From Marilutibacter aestuarii (lineage in GTDB: Bacteria > Pseudomonadota > Gammaproteobacteria > Xanthomonadales > Xanthomonadaceae): a DNA stretch of 62,261 nt. Position 1 is the first letter of the stretch, and each line of letters starts with the position of its first letter. A program made the translations under genes and the position numbers. The stretch covers positions 1 through 62,261 of the forward strand of contig NZ_VICE01000023.1 of assembly GCF_006546775.1 (NCBI RefSeq), written 5' to 3'. Below the pieces are notes generated by a model, which was given only the letters and a program-made list of their open reading frames with translations, made no database searches and was not told the origin of the DNA. This document shows positions 36,986 through 46,495 of the stretch, piece by piece.

Positions 36986-37423
36986 TCAGCGGGAAATCAC
37001 GAACTTGCCGAACGCCACGCCGATATCCCAGCCTTCGCCGGTACCGGCCAGGGCCAGGGAAACCTCGCCCTTGGTGACCACCTGGGCCTTGCTGGACTTG
37101 ACCGCGCCGGCGTGGGCCTCGGCGCTGGCATAAGTGCCGAGCAGTTCACTGATGCCATTGACGCCTGAGAACTCGCCGACGCCATTCTCGATCTTCGACT
37201 TGCCGAAACTGAGGCCGCCGCCGCGGGTCTCGATCTTGACGGCCATGCTCTGGCCGTTGTCGCAGGTGATCGTGCCGCTGCCGGAAGCGGTCTTGTAGAA
37301 CACCGACCAGCCGGACAGGTTGAAGCGCAGCTTGCAGTCCACTTCGCCGGCCTGGGCCGGGAGGGTGGCGAACGCGCCCGCGGCGGCGAGGCTGCCGATC
37401 AGTACGAGGCGATGCAGGGTCAT
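36986..37423 (-). CDS. Small secreted protein of unknown function
   Basis: A 145-aa protein with a signal peptide (about 1-25, ending PAQAGE). The mature domain is Gly/Ser-rich and beta-strand-like, with two Cys (VDCKLRF and TITCDNG). It ends with GWDIGVAFGKFVISR. No family was recognised. The ATG at 37423 lies after AGAAGCCC. It sits directly upstream of the gene ending at 36423. Confidence 0.7.
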   Translation of the reverse strand: MTLHRLVLIGSLAAAGAFATLPAQAGEVDCKLRFNLSGWSVFYKTASGSGTITCDNGQSMAVKIETRGGGLSFGKSKIENGVGEFSGVNGISELLGTYASAEAHAGAVKSSKAQVVTKGEVSLALAGTGEGWDIGVAFGKFVISR

Positions 37424-37546
37424 GGGCTTCTCCGGGACGGCGTTGGACGGATCGGCGTGCGCCAGGCGGCGCCAGGCGCACGTCGACAAGGGGGCTAGGC
37501 TAGCACCGGCCGGGGTCGATCCGGCGTGAGGGGATGGCCCGAAGGT

Positions 37547-38017
37547 TCAGCGGCCGCGATGGTGGCGATGGCCGCGGTCGTCGTCGCGGTAGCGGTAGCC
37601 GACGTCATAGCGACGGTCGTAACGGCGATCGTGGCGATCGCGGTAGCGGCGGTCGTCGTGGCGCGGGTCGTAGTAATGGACCTTGCACTTGCCGTGCGGG
37701 TTGCACTTGCGGTCGTAGCGCACCGCCGGATAGCGGTACACCACGCGCTGCGGCGGGCCCGGTCGATACATGTAGCGCGGGACGTCGCGGTAGTAGCGGC
37801 GATAGCCACGCGGATCGCGCACGACGATGACGCGGTCGTAGCGGCCGTAGTTGCCATGGCGGTAATACGGCTGTCCGCTGTGGTAGACCACGTCGGCGAT
37901 ATCGACCAGCACGCGGACCAGGTCGTCGCTGGCGCGTGCCGGTGCCGGGAGCAGCGAGGCGATGCCCAGGCCTGCGGCCAGGGCGGAGGGAATGAGCCAG
38001 CGGGGCAGAATCGTCAT
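37547..38017 (-). CDS. Secreted Arg/Tyr/Asp-rich protein of unknown function
   Basis: A 156-aa protein with a signal peptide (about 1-30). A short conserved-looking part (DDLVRVLVDIADVVYHSGQPYYRHG) is followed by a strongly basic, tyrosine-rich low-complexity tail of RYD/RRYD repeats ending in His/Arg. Such tails occur in RcnB-like and other envelope proteins, but no domain can be assigned. The SD region is weak. It is transcribed alone. Confidence 0.7.
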   Translation of the reverse strand: MTILPRWLIPSALAAGLGIASLLPAPARASDDLVRVLVDIADVVYHSGQPYYRHGNYGRYDRVIVVRDPRGYRRYYRDVPRYMYRPGPPQRVVYRYPAVRYDRKCNPHGKCKVHYYDPRHDDRRYRDRHDRRYDRRYDVGYRYRDDDRGHRHHRGR

Positions 38018-38168
38018 GTGTCGCGCTCCATGGTCAGGGTGGAGGCCAGGCCGGACCCCGGGGGGGGGACGGGTCAGGCTGGCGCGACTCCACCCTGCGA
38101 CGCGCTGGGTGAACCTTTTTTTAACCGCTGCGTGATGCGCCCTTCATGCATACCCGAGCCGTTCAGGT

Positions 38169-38891
38169 TCACCCGAGGGCTTCGGCCTCGCGCGCTGCGG
38201 ATGCCACCGCGGCGGGGATGCCGCGGGCATCGTCCACCACGCGCAGGCGCGGGGCATCGGCGGCGACCTCGGCCTCGGTCTCGTGCGCCCAGGTCAGGTG
38301 ATAGGGCACGTGGACGCCCCACCCGCCCAGCGCCAGGACCGGCGCGATGTCCGAACGCAAGGAATTGCCGATCATCAGGAACTCCGGGGCCTGGCAGTCG
38401 AACTCCTCGAGCAGGCGACCGTAGGTGCCGGTGTCCTTCTCGCTGACGATCTCGATGCGGCGGAACAGGCCGGCCAGGCCGCAGTCGCGGACTTTCTTCT
38501 CCTGGTGGAACAGATCGCCCTTGGTGATCAGCACGATGTCGAAGTCGCGCGCGACCGCCTCCACTGCCTCGCGCACGCCCGGCAGCAGTTCGACGGGGTG
38601 CTGGAGCAGTTCCTTGGCCAGCCCGACGATGCGGTGCAGGTCGCGGGCGTGGATGCGCGCATCGGTGATCTGCACCGCCGCCTCGACCATCGACAGCGCC
38701 ATGCCCTTCACGCCATAGCCGAACAGTTCGATGTTGGCCTTCTCGATCGCGTACAAGCGCGCACCGACGTCATCGAGGTCGACATAGGCGCCGACGATGC
38801 GTTCGAACTCGGCCTGCGCGGCGTGGAAGTAGTCCTCGCTTCGCCAAAGCGTGTCGTCGGCGTCGAAGCCGACCATGCGGATGCGTGTCAT
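38169..38891 (-). CDS. HAD-superfamily hydrolase (phosphatase)
   Basis: A 240-aa cytoplasmic HAD hydrolase. Motif I is GFDADDTLW (nucleophile first Asp of DADDT), motif II is VLITKGD, the motif III lysine is in the HQEKKVRDCG region, and motif IV is MIGNSLRSDIAP. The cap lies between motifs I and II (C1-type). Relatives include 5'-nucleotidase- and phosphoglycolate-phosphatase-like proteins; the substrate is not predictable. The ATG at 38891 starts the family-like MTRIRMVGFDADD; the longer frame adds unrelated residues. Confidence 0.85.
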   Translation of the reverse strand: MTRIRMVGFDADDTLWRSEDYFHAAQAEFERIVGAYVDLDDVGARLYAIEKANIELFGYGVKGMALSMVEAAVQITDARIHARDLHRIVGLAKELLQHPVELLPGVREAVEAVARDFDIVLITKGDLFHQEKKVRDCGLAGLFRRIEIVSEKDTGTYGRLLEEFDCQAPEFLMIGNSLRSDIAPVLALGGWGVHVPYHLTWAHETEAEVAADAPRLRVVDDARGIPAAVASAAREAEALG

Positions 38892-38929
38892 GCGTGCAGT
38901 ATGCCGGGCGCTCGCGGCTCCGGACAGGA

Positions 38930-38956
38930 GGAAGGGCGGCACGGGGCCGCCCTTCC
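38930..38956. terminator. Perfect 11-bp hairpin between HAD and EF-hand genes
   Basis: GGAAGGGCGGC, loop ACGGG, GCCGCCCTTCC. It lies about 100 bp after the EF-hand gene stop and upstream of the HAD gene, both on the minus strand. There is no U-tract, so it is a weak terminator or an mRNA end-protecting structure. Confidence 0.5.
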
Positions 38957-39057
38957 GGTCGCGTCCTGTCAGGGGAGAACAGGGGAATGGACGCGACTAC
39001 AGGCAATGGAGTGCCTGCATGCTGCCGGCCTGCTCGTCCCAGGCCGTCGTTGCGGGT

Positions 39058-39399
39058 TTACTGGCCCGAGGAGGCCTCGCCGCCCTGGGCCTTGGCCACG
39101 TAGGCCTTGTACTCGTCGGCGGTCAGGTTGCCGTCGGCATCGGCGTCGGCCTGGTCGAACACCTGGCTCAGGGCCGGCACGGAGGCGGCTTCGTCCTTGC
39201 TCACCGAGCCGTCCTGGTTGACGTCGATGTCGGCCCAGCTCTTACGCGGCGCCTCGGCGTCGTTCATGGTCGCGGTCTCGGCCTGCTGGGCACCCTCGGT
39301 GGCGGTCGCGTCCTGTTCCTGTGCGAAGGCCATCGAGCTGGACATGGCGGCCGTCAGGGCCAGGGCGACGATCAGCGGCTTGCGGTTGGACTTGTTCAT
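39058..39399 (-). CDS. Secreted EF-hand protein
   Basis: A 113-aa periplasmic protein: signal peptide (about 1-26, ending AFAQE), an acidic Ala/Thr-rich spacer, and two EF-hand calcium loops, DVNQDGSVSKDE and DADADGNLTADE, followed by a short tail. It probably binds calcium; the partner is unknown. A GGAGG-containing SD (CAGGAGGAAC) lies 6-10 nt before the ATG at 39399. Similar small EF-hand proteins are common in Lysobacter and relatives. Confidence 0.85.
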   Translation of the reverse strand: MNKSNRKPLIVALALTAAMSSSMAFAQEQDATATEGAQQAETATMNDAEAPRKSWADIDVNQDGSVSKDEAASVPALSQVFDQADADADGNLTADEYKAYVAKAQGGEASSGQ

Positions 39400-39662
39400 G
39401 GTGTTCCTCCTGGGGGATATGAAATGAACCGCACGGTCCTTGTTGTTTTCGTCAGTCGACCGTACGGGGCACACACTGCCAATCCCCGCATGAACGCAAA
39501 GACCGTCGCGAAACACTGCAAAACAAGTGTTTAACCCCTTCCCCGCACGACCGCGCTAGCGACGCGGCACAACGTGACCCCCGACCTGCGCGACGTGTGA
39601 TTGCGCGCCAGCTTCGCGCGCCGCGCGCGGATGAACGGAACACAACATTAACGCGCCGCGCG

Positions 39663-39851
39663 TCAGGCCTCGTCCTCCGCCGCGACGTCGACGTGCACTG
39701 CGCCGTCCTCGTCGACGCTGGCGGTGACGTTGATCGGGCGGCAGCAGACCTGGCAGTCCTCGATGTAGCGCTGCGTGCCCGAAGACACGTCGAGCAGCAG
39801 TTCCAGCGGTTCCCCGCAGTAGGGGCAGTGGACCTCGGCGGTGGGCAGCAT
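39663..39851 (-). CDS. CPXCG-motif zinc-ribbon-like protein
   Basis: A 62-aa cytoplasmic protein with paired cysteines CPYCGEP (9, 12) and CQVCCRP, as in the CPXCG-motif cysteine-rich protein family, which probably binds one metal ion. The ATG at 39851 is the conserved start (MLPTAEVHCPYCG); the longer frame is unsupported. Function unknown. Confidence 0.85.
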   Translation of the reverse strand: MLPTAEVHCPYCGEPLELLLDVSSGTQRYIEDCQVCCRPINVTASVDEDGAVHVDVAAEDEA

Positions 39852-39986
39852 GGCGGGGACTCCATCGGGATGCGCCGACTGTGGCACGGGCAGACCCCGG
39901 GCGCGAACGCGTTGCATCCGCCGGCACGGATGCGAGAATCGGGACATGCCATCGCGATGGCACCCGTCCGCTACCGGAGCCCCGCC

Positions 39987-41192
39987 ATGACCTTACGCCC
40001 CCTTCCCGCCGCCTGCCTCGCCGTGCTGCTCGTCGCATGCGGCCCGCGCAATGGCGATGTCACGGCCGCGACCACCTCGGCGGCGCCGGCAGCGGCCGCC
40101 ACCGGCCCGTTCGCCAGCCACGAAGTCGCGCGCTTCGATGAGCCCTGGGCGATGAGCTTCCTGCCCGACGGTCGCCTGCTGGTGACCGAGAAGGAGGGCC
40201 GCCTGAAGCTGCTGGCGCTGGAAGCCCGGCCTGACGGGACCCATGCAGCGGGCGCGCTCGGCGAGATCACCGGCCTGCCCGAGGTGGCCTACGGCGGCCA
40301 GGGCGGCCTGGGCGACGTGGTCGTGCACCCGGGATTCAGGAACAACGGCCTCGTCTACCTCAGCTACGCCGAGCCCGGCGACGGCGACACCCGGGGCGCC
40401 GCCGTCGCACGCGCGCGCCTGGTGCTGGACAACCAGGGCGGCGGGCGCCTGGAGGGGCTGAAGGTGATCTGGCGCCAGGTGCCGAAGGTGACTGGCCAGG
40501 GCCACTACAGCCATCGCCTGGCCTTCGGTCCCGATGGCCACCTGTGGATCAGCTCCGGCGAACGGCAGAAGTTCGATCCCGCCCAGGACATGGCCAGCAA
40601 CCTGGGCAAGATCCTGCGCCTGAACGACGACGGCAGCGTGCCGGCGGACAACCCCTTCCCCGACCAGGGCGAGGTCGCCGCGCAGGTCTGGTCGCTGGGC
40701 CATCGCAACGTCCTGGGCATCGCCTTCGACGCCGACGGCCAGCTGTGGAACCACGAGATGGGCCCCAAGGGCGGCGACGAGCTCAACCGCGTCGAGCGGG
40801 GCGCCAACTACGGCTACCCGATCGTCTCCAACGGCGACCATTACGACGGCCGTCCCATCCCGGACCACGACACCCAGCCGCAGTACAACGCGCCCGTGAT
40901 CACCTGGACCCCGGTGATCTCGCCGTCGAGCCTGGTGATCTACAGCGGCGACGCCTTCCCCGACTGGACGGGCAATGCCCTCATCACCGGGTTGTCTTCG
41001 GAATCGCTGGTCCGGGTGGCGTTCGACGGCGAGGGCGGCGCGCGCGAGGCCGAGCGCTTCGACATGGGCCACCGGATGCGCGAGATCGAGCAGGGCCCGC
41101 AGGGCCACCTGTGGCTGCTCGAGGACGGCGACGGCGCCCGCCTGCTTGAGCTGGTCCCGCCGCCGGCGCCGACGGCGCCCGCCGAGCCCTGA
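39987..41192 (+). CDS. PQQ-dependent sugar dehydrogenase-like lipoprotein (glucose/sorbosone dehydrogenase family)
   Basis: A 401-aa six-bladed propeller protein of the soluble glucose dehydrogenase/YliI family (PF07995) with a lipoprotein signal (lipobox LVAC, Cys about 17). Visible family features are FDEPWAMSFLPDGRLLVTE, GGQGGLGDVVVHPGF, GQGHYSHRLAFGPDGHLWIS with the putative catalytic His, GHRNVLGIAFD, NHEMGPKGGDELN and NYGYPIVSNG. Such enzymes oxidise aldoses with PQQ, passing electrons to the periplasmic chain; the substrate is uncertain. GGAG precedes the ATG. Confidence 0.87.
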   Translation: MTLRPLPAACLAVLLVACGPRNGDVTAATTSAAPAAAATGPFASHEVARFDEPWAMSFLPDGRLLVTEKEGRLKLLALEARPDGTHAAGALGEITGLPEVAYGGQGGLGDVVVHPGFRNNGLVYLSYAEPGDGDTRGAAVARARLVLDNQGGGRLEGLKVIWRQVPKVTGQGHYSHRLAFGPDGHLWISSGERQKFDPAQDMASNLGKILRLNDDGSVPADNPFPDQGEVAAQVWSLGHRNVLGIAFDADGQLWNHEMGPKGGDELNRVERGANYGYPIVSNGDHYDGRPIPDHDTQPQYNAPVITWTPVISPSSLVIYSGDAFPDWTGNALITGLSSESLVRVAFDGEGGAREAERFDMGHRMREIEQGPQGHLWLLEDGDGARLLELVPPPAPTAPAEP

Positions 41193-41301
41193 GGCCCGCC
41201 GCACCGGGCTTCTTCACCTTCACATCACGCTGCCGTCGCCTCCGGCAGGCTGGATCCGGGCCTCGGAGAGGCCGGCCGGAGCAGGGCTCCGGCCGCGCGA
41301 T

Positions 41302-41315
41302 TTGATCCATGTCAA
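41302..41315 (+). promoter_or_regulatory. Fnr/Anr box upstream of ccoN
   Basis: TTGATCCATGTCAA fits the Fnr consensus TTGAT-N4-ATCAA in 9 of 10 defined positions and is symmetric as TTTGA...TCAAA when extended by one base each side. A possible -10 (ACTAAG, 41336-41341) would put the box centre near -40, the usual class II activator position. The box is 140 bp before ccoN. Confidence 0.8.
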
Positions 41316-41454
41316 ACGCGGCAATCGACCCGGGGACTAAGCTGCGCGGCGACCACGGGCCCGAATTGCAGGCGCCGACCCGCGCGGGTCGGTCCGGCGC
41401 ACCCGGCCGATCGGTCTGAGTTGCCTGAACTCGCCTGGACTGGGGAACGTGCGG

Positions 41455-42894
41455 ATGCAAACGTCGGTGGAAACCTATAACGACAGGGTGGTGCGCCAGT
41501 TCGTGGCCGCGACCGTCATCTGGGGCATCGTCGGCATGGCGGTCGGCGTGTTCATCGCCGCCCAGCTGTACTGGCCGGCGCTGAACTTCGACCTCCCCTG
41601 GCTGAGCTACGGCCGCCTGCGACCGCTGCACACCAACGCGGTGATCTTCGCCTTCGGCGGCAGCGCGCTGATGGCCACCAGCTTCCACGTGGTCCAGCGG
41701 ACCTGCCACGTCCGCCTGTTCTCCGACAGGCTGGCCGCCTTCGTCATGTGGGGCTGGCAGGCGGTGATCGTGCTGGCCGCGATCACCCTGCCCATGGGCC
41801 TGACCCAAGGCAAGGAATACGCCGAACTGGAGTGGCCGATCGACCTGCTGATCACCGCGGTCTGGGTGGCCTACGCGGTGGTCTTCTTCGGCACCATCGC
41901 CAAGCGCCGGGTCAAGCACATCTACGTCGCCAACTGGTTCTACGGCGCCTTCATCCTGACCATCGCGCTGCTGCACATCGTCAACAACATGGCCATCCCG
42001 GTGACCATGGGCAAGTCGTATTCGCTCTACACCGGCGCGGTCGACGCGATGGCGCAGTGGTGGTACGGCCACAATGCGGTGGGCTTCTTCCTGACCGCCG
42101 GCTTCCTGGGGATGATGTACTACTTCGTGCCCAAGCAGGCGCAGCGGCCGGTGTATTCCTACCGCCTGTCGATCGTCCACTTCTGGGCGCTGATCGCGAT
42201 CTACATGTGGGCCGGCCCGCACCACCTGCAGTACACCGCGCTGCCGGACTGGGTGCAGTCGGTCGGCATGGTGTTCTCGCTGGTCCTGCTGGCGCCGAGC
42301 TGGGGCGGCGCGATCAACGGCCTGATGACCCTGTCGGGCGCCTGGCACAAGCTGCGCACCGACCCGATCCTGAAGTTCCTCATCGTCGCGATCTCGTTCT
42401 ACATGATCGCCACCTTCGAGGGACCGATGATGTCGATCAAGACCGTCAACTCGCTCTCGCACTACACCGACTGGACCATCGGCCACGTCCACGCCGGCGC
42501 GCTGGGCTGGGTGGCGATGATCACCCTGGGCTCGATCTACTCGATGCTGCCGCGCCTGCTCGGGCAGAAGGAAATGTATTCGGTCAAGGCGATCGACGTG
42601 CACTTCTGGATCCACACCATCGGCGTGGTGTTCTACATCGCATCGATGTGGATCGCCGGCGTCATGCAGGGCCTGATGTGGCGGGCGACCAACGACGACG
42701 GCACCCTCACCTACAGCTTCGTCGAAGCGCTCAACGCGACCTACCCGTACTACCTCGGCCGCCTGGCCGGCGGCCTGCTGATCGTGGCGGGGATGCTGCT
42801 GATGGGCTGGAACGTCGCCAGGACCTGGCAGCGCGCCCCCGCGCTCGATCCCACGCCGGTGCTGCCGCCGGACCGTGCCGAAGCGACCGCCTGA
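41455..42894 (+). CDS. ccoN: cbb3-type cytochrome c oxidase subunit I
   Basis: Catalytic subunit of the high-affinity cbb3 terminal oxidase: 479 aa, 12 helices, binding low-spin heme b and the b3-CuB centre. Visible ligands: [12 protein letters not shown] (heme b His), [11 protein letters not shown] (CuB His and the crosslinked Tyr region), [10 protein letters not shown] (CuB His pair), [13 protein letters not shown] (heme His pair). The ATG at 41455 (GGGGAA 9 nt upstream) is preferred; a GTG at 41449 is an in-frame alternative. It heads the cco operon behind an Fnr box. Confidence 0.97.
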   Translation: MQTSVETYNDRVVRQFVAATVIWGIVGMAVGVFIAAQLYWPALNFDLPWLSYGRLRPLHTNAVIFAFGGSALMATSFHVVQRTCHVRLFSDRLAAFVMWGWQAVIVLAAITLPMGLTQGKEYAELEWPIDLLITAVWVAYAVVFFGTIAKRRVKHIYVANWFYGAFILTIALLHIVNNMAIPVTMGKSYSLYTGAVDAMAQWWYGHNAVGFFLTAGFLGMMYYFVPKQAQRPVYSYRLSIVHFWALIAIYMWAGPHHLQYTALPDWVQSVGMVFSLVLLAPSWGGAINGLMTLSGAWHKLRTDPILKFLIVAISFYMIATFEGPMMSIKTVNSLSHYTDWTIGHVHAGALGWVAMITLGSIYSMLPRLLGQKEMYSVKAIDVHFWIHTIGVVFYIASMWIAGVMQGLMWRATNDDGTLTYSFVEALNATYPYYLGRLAGGLLIVAGMLLMGWNVARTWQRAPALDPTPVLPPDRAEATA

Positions 42895-42904
42895 GGACCG
42901 ACGG

Positions 42905-43522
42905 ATGAGCCATTCCCACGAGAAAGTCGAGACCAACGTCGGCCTGATGGCGGTGCTGATCGCTGTGGCGGTGTCCTTCGGCGGCCTGGCCGAGATCGTG
43001 CCGCTGATGTACCAGGCCGAGACGATCAAGCCACTGCCGGGCGTGAAACCCTACCCGCCGCTGGAACTGGCCGGCCGCGACGTCTACATCCGCGAGGGCT
43101 GCTACAACTGCCATTCCCAGATGGTGCGCACCCTGCGCTTCGAAACCGAGCGCTATGGCCACTACTCGCTCGCCGGCGAGTCGGTCTACGACCGCCCGTT
43201 CCAGTGGGGCAGCAAGCGCACCGGCCCCGACCTGGCCCGCGTCGGCGGCCGCTACTCGGACGACTGGCATCGCGTGCACCTGGTCAACCCGCGCGACCTG
43301 GTGCCGGAGTCGAACATGCCCGGCTTCCCGTGGCTGGCCGGCGCCCGGGTCGACGGCGCCCTGGTCGAGAAGAAGATGAAGGCCCTGCAGTCGATCGGCG
43401 ACCCCTACACGGACGAGGAGATCGCCGGCGCGCGCGAGGCGGTGTCGGGCAAGAGCGAACTGGACGCCGTGGTCGCGTACCTGCAGGGTCTGGGGCGGCA
43501 CGCACCGCGGGGAGGCGAGTGA
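42905..43522 (+). CDS. ccoO: cbb3-type oxidase mono-heme subunit II
   Basis: A 205-aa membrane-anchored c-type cytochrome that passes electrons to CcoN. One N-terminal helix (about 12-34), then heme-binding CYNCH, the [19 protein letters not shown] segment and the axial Met in [10 protein letters not shown]. It starts 10 bp after ccoN; the frame extension upstream of the ATG at 42905 lies inside ccoN. Confidence 0.97.
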   Translation: MSHSHEKVETNVGLMAVLIAVAVSFGGLAEIVPLMYQAETIKPLPGVKPYPPLELAGRDVYIREGCYNCHSQMVRTLRFETERYGHYSLAGESVYDRPFQWGSKRTGPDLARVGGRYSDDWHRVHLVNPRDLVPESNMPGFPWLAGARVDGALVEKKMKALQSIGDPYTDEEIAGAREAVSGKSELDAVVAYLQGLGRHAPRGGE

Positions 43523-43523
43523 C

Positions 43524-43682
43524 ATGGTCTCCGGCATCGTCACCCTGGTCCTGCTGCTGCTGTTCGTCGGTGGCTGGGTCCACCTGTGGAACCCGCGCCT
43601 GAAACCCGAGCTCGACGCGGCCGCGCGGCTGCCGCTCGAAGAAGACGCCCCCCTCGAGACGCCTGAGGAGACGCAGCGATGA
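43524..43682 (+). CDS. ccoQ: cbb3-type oxidase small subunit CcoQ
   Basis: A 52-aa single-helix protein starting at the ATG at 43524, one base after the ccoO stop. It has a hydrophobic segment (VTLVLLLLFVGGWVHLW) and an acidic C-terminal tail (PLEEDAPLETPEETQR). Position, size and topology are those of CcoQ/FixQ, which stabilises the core complex. Its stop overlaps the ccoP start (ATGA). Confidence 0.92.
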   Translation: MVSGIVTLVLLLLFVGGWVHLWNPRLKPELDAAARLPLEEDAPLETPEETQR

Positions 43683-44635
43683 GCGCTGGCTGGTCGTGGT
43701 ATGTGATCGCACTGATCGCGCTGAACATCTTCGGCTGCGTCTGGCTGCTGTGGTGGACGGGCAAGCGCCGTCCGGGCGACCCGGCGCCGACCGACACCAG
43801 CCACTACTGGGACGGCGACCTGACCGAGTACAACAAGCCGATGCCGAGGTGGTGGATCAACCTCTTCTACATCACCATCGTGTTCGCGATCGGCTACCTG
43901 GCCTACTATCCCGGCCTGGGCAACCTGCCCGGCATCGGCAACTGGACCTCGGCGGGCAAGCACCAACGTGACAAGGAGCGCTTCGACGCCACCCTCGAGG
44001 AGACTTTCCGCCCCTACGTGGGCCAGCGCATCGACGTCATCGCGCGCGACCCCACCGCGGTCGCGCTGGGCCGCTCCATCTTCAGCAACACCTGCGCGAC
44101 CTGCCACGGCTCGTCCGCGCAAGGCGCGATCGGCTACCCGAACCTGACCGACGACATCTGGCACTGGGGCGGCAGCCCCGAGCGGATCCTGGAGACGGTG
44201 ATGCAGGGGCGCGAGGGCGTGATGCCCGAGTGGGGCAAGGTCCTCACCGGCATGAAGGGCGACAATGCGGTCGACTACGTGATCGCCTACGTGCGCACCC
44301 TGTCCGAGCCGGCCTCGATGCAGAACAACTTCATGGCCGCCCAGGGCAAGCCGCTCTACGACGGCGTCTGCGTGGCCTGCCATGGCCCCGACGGCAAGGG
44401 CAACCAGGCACTGGGCGCGCCCGACCTGACCGACGGCTACTGGATGTACGGCACCAGCAAGGCCAGCCTGTACCAGACCATCGCCCACGGCCGCCATGGC
44501 GTGATGCCGGCTCACGGCGAGCTGCTCGGCGAGACCCGCTCGCGCCTGGTCGCCGCCTACGTGTGGTCGCTGTCCCATGGCGATGGCGACGACGCCGACA
44601 GCGGCGCCGATGCCGCCGCCCCAGGAGCCCGCTAG
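43679..44635 (+). CDS. ccoP: cbb3-type oxidase di-heme subunit III
   Basis: A 318-aa di-heme cytochrome c subunit. Two N-terminal helices (about 6-26 and 58-78) bracket the conserved HYWDGDLTEYNKPMPRWW; heme sites are CATCH and CVACH, each with a downstream Met in a GVMPEWG or GVMPAHG stretch. It accepts electrons from soluble cytochromes. The C-terminus adds an Asp/Ala-rich tail. The start overlaps ccoQ. Confidence 0.96.
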   Translation: MSAGWSWYVIALIALNIFGCVWLLWWTGKRRPGDPAPTDTSHYWDGDLTEYNKPMPRWWINLFYITIVFAIGYLAYYPGLGNLPGIGNWTSAGKHQRDKERFDATLEETFRPYVGQRIDVIARDPTAVALGRSIFSNTCATCHGSSAQGAIGYPNLTDDIWHWGGSPERILETVMQGREGVMPEWGKVLTGMKGDNAVDYVIAYVRTLSEPASMQNNFMAAQGKPLYDGVCVACHGPDGKGNQALGAPDLTDGYWMYGTSKASLYQTIAHGRHGVMPAHGELLGETRSRLVAAYVWSLSHGDGDDADSGADAAAPGAR

Positions 44636-44639
44636 CGCC

Positions 44640-44936
44640 ATGCCCGACTTCACCGCCCCGCGCTTCGACCATCCCCCGCGCCCGCTCGCCCAGCGGATCG
44701 GGGCAATCGTCTGGCCGAGCTTCTTTACCGCATGCGTGTGCACGATGGTCTTCTTCGCCCATGTCGATCCGCTCGAGCTGCGCGACCTGACCTTTCCCGG
44801 GCTCCCGCTGACACGGGCGGTGGGCTACAGCATCGGCTTCTTCATGTTCTGGCTGGCGACCGCTTCGTCGAGCCTGTTCACGTGGATCCTGCTGCGTCCA
44901 TCGAGCCGCTACAACAAGCCCCTGCCGCCGGAATGA
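44640..44936 (+). CDS. Small two-helix membrane protein between ccoP and ccoG
   Basis: A 98-aa protein starting 4 bp after the ccoP stop, with two predicted transmembrane helices (about 20-42 and 60-86) and a short C-terminal RPSSRYNKPLPPE tail. The tail echoes the YNKPMPRWW segment of CcoP, which may be chance. I recognise no named family. Tight placement inside the cco operon suggests a role in assembly or stability of the oxidase. It should be cytoplasmic-membrane located. Confidence 0.8.
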   Translation: MPDFTAPRFDHPPRPLAQRIGAIVWPSFFTACVCTMVFFAHVDPLELRDLTFPGLPLTRAVGYSIGFFMFWLATASSSLFTWILLRPSSRYNKPLPPE

Positions 44937-44959
44937 CGGCATCGGGATGAGCGCCGTCC

Positions 44960-46495
44960 ATGACTGACAAGATCCCCATCGACCTGCTGGACGACGGCGG
45001 AAGCGCGCTCTACGTCAGCGAGCGCAAGGTCTATCCGCGCGACGTCGACGGGCGCCTGCAGCGCCTGCGCAAGATCGCTGTGTTCGTGCTGCTGGGCATG
45101 TTCTACGTGTTCCCCTGGCTGTCCTGGGACGGCCGACAGGCGGTGCTGTTCGACCTGCCCGCGCGCAAGTTCTACGTCTTCGGGCTCAACTTCTGGCCGC
45201 AGGACTTCATCTTCCTGGCCATGCTGCTGGTCATCGCCGGCATGGCGCTGTTCTTCTTCACCACCCTCGCCGGGCGCCTGTGGTGCGGCTATGCCTGCCC
45301 GCAGACGGTGTGGACGGAGGTATTCCTCTGGATCGAGCAGTGGACCGAGGGCGACCGCGCCCGTCGCATGAAGCTCGACGCCGGTCCCTGGAACCGCGAC
45401 AAGTGGCTGCGCAAGGGCGGCAAGCACGTGCTCTGGCTGCTGTTCGCGCTTTGGACGGGCTTCACGTTCACCGGCTTCTTCACGCCCATCCACGACCTGG
45501 CCGCGCGCGCGCCGCTGGGATGGGGCGCCTGGGAGGTGTTCTGGGTACTGTTCTACGCACTGGCGACCTGGGGCAACGCCGGCTTCCTGCGCGAACAGGT
45601 CTGCAAGTACATGTGTCCGTACGCGCGCTTCCAGAGCGCGATGTTCGATCGCAACACCCTGCTGATCGCCTACGACCCGATGCGCGGCGAGCCGCGCGGG
45701 CCACGCCGGCGCGGCCTGGCCAGCGTGCTCGAGCGCGGTCGCGGCCTGCTCGGACTCGACGCCGCGACCGACTACGTGTTCCGCTTCGCGCACGCCACGC
45801 AGAAGGTGGCCAGCGCCGGCACGACGTCCTTCGTCGACGCGGGCCTCAAGGCCGAGCCCCTGCCGAAGTTCGAGCCCGAGGCGCTGGGCGACTGCATCGA
45901 CTGCACCCTGTGCGTGCAGGTCTGCCCGACCGGGATCGACATCCGCAACGGCCTGCAGATCGAGTGCATCGCCTGCGGCGCCTGCATCGACGCCTGCGAC
46001 CAGGTGATGGACAAGATGAACTACCCGCGGGGGCTGATCCGTTATTCCACCCAGAATGCGATCGACGGCAAGCCCTCGCGCGTGCTGCGGCCGCGCGTTC
46101 TCGTCTACGGGCTGCTGCTCGCCGGGCTCTGCGCGGCCTGGGCCTGGGGCGTCACCCACCGCAGCCCGCTGATCGCCGAGGTCCTGCGCGACCGCAACGC
46201 GCTCTACCGCGAGGTCGCCGGCGGACGCATCGAGAATGGCTATACGCTCAAGCTGGTCAACAAGAACGTCGATCCGCAAACCTACACCCTGGCCTTGCAG
46301 GCACCGGCCGGGATCGAACTGGTCGGCGGCGAGCGTCGCATCGAAGCGGCTGCCGAGCAGGTGATGGAGATCCCGCTGGCGCTTTCGGCCGACGCTTCGG
46401 TGCGCGGCCGCCAGCCGGTCACCTTCAGCATCGAATCCATCGACGGCCAGGCCCGCGAGGACGTCGAATCCAGTTTCTTCGGACCCGTCGAATGA
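44960..46495 (+). CDS. ccoG: Cytochrome c oxidase accessory protein CcoG (copper-reducing iron-sulfur protein)
   Basis: A 511-aa membrane iron-sulfur protein needed for copper delivery to cbb3 oxidase. Several helices carry WCGYACPQTVW and CKYMCPYARFQ; two ferredoxin-type clusters are visible as CIDCTLCVQVCP and CIACGACIDACD; the C-terminal part is an Ig-like periplasmic domain. A helical insert (about 250-310) before the ferredoxin motifs makes it slightly longer than the common about 470 aa. The stop overlaps the next gene (ATGA). Confidence 0.95.
   Translation: MTDKIPIDLLDDGGSALYVSERKVYPRDVDGRLQRLRKIAVFVLLGMFYVFPWLSWDGRQAVLFDLPARKFYVFGLNFWPQDFIFLAMLLVIAGMALFFFTTLAGRLWCGYACPQTVWTEVFLWIEQWTEGDRARRMKLDAGPWNRDKWLRKGGKHVLWLLFALWTGFTFTGFFTPIHDLAARAPLGWGAWEVFWVLFYALATWGNAGFLREQVCKYMCPYARFQSAMFDRNTLLIAYDPMRGEPRGPRRRGLASVLERGRGLLGLDAATDYVFRFAHATQKVASAGTTSFVDAGLKAEPLPKFEPEALGDCIDCTLCVQVCPTGIDIRNGLQIECIACGACIDACDQVMDKMNYPRGLIRYSTQNAIDGKPSRVLRPRVLVYGLLLAGLCAAWAWGVTHRSPLIAEVLRDRNALYREVAGGRIENGYTLKLVNKNVDPQTYTLALQAPAGIELVGGERRIEAAAEQVMEIPLALSADASVRGRQPVTFSIESIDGQAREDVESSFFGPVE

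Noticed and set aside
38061-38069. Run of nine G as a phase-variable tract
   Set aside because: It lies between genes, outside any reading frame, and no promoter elements are placed around it; noted only.
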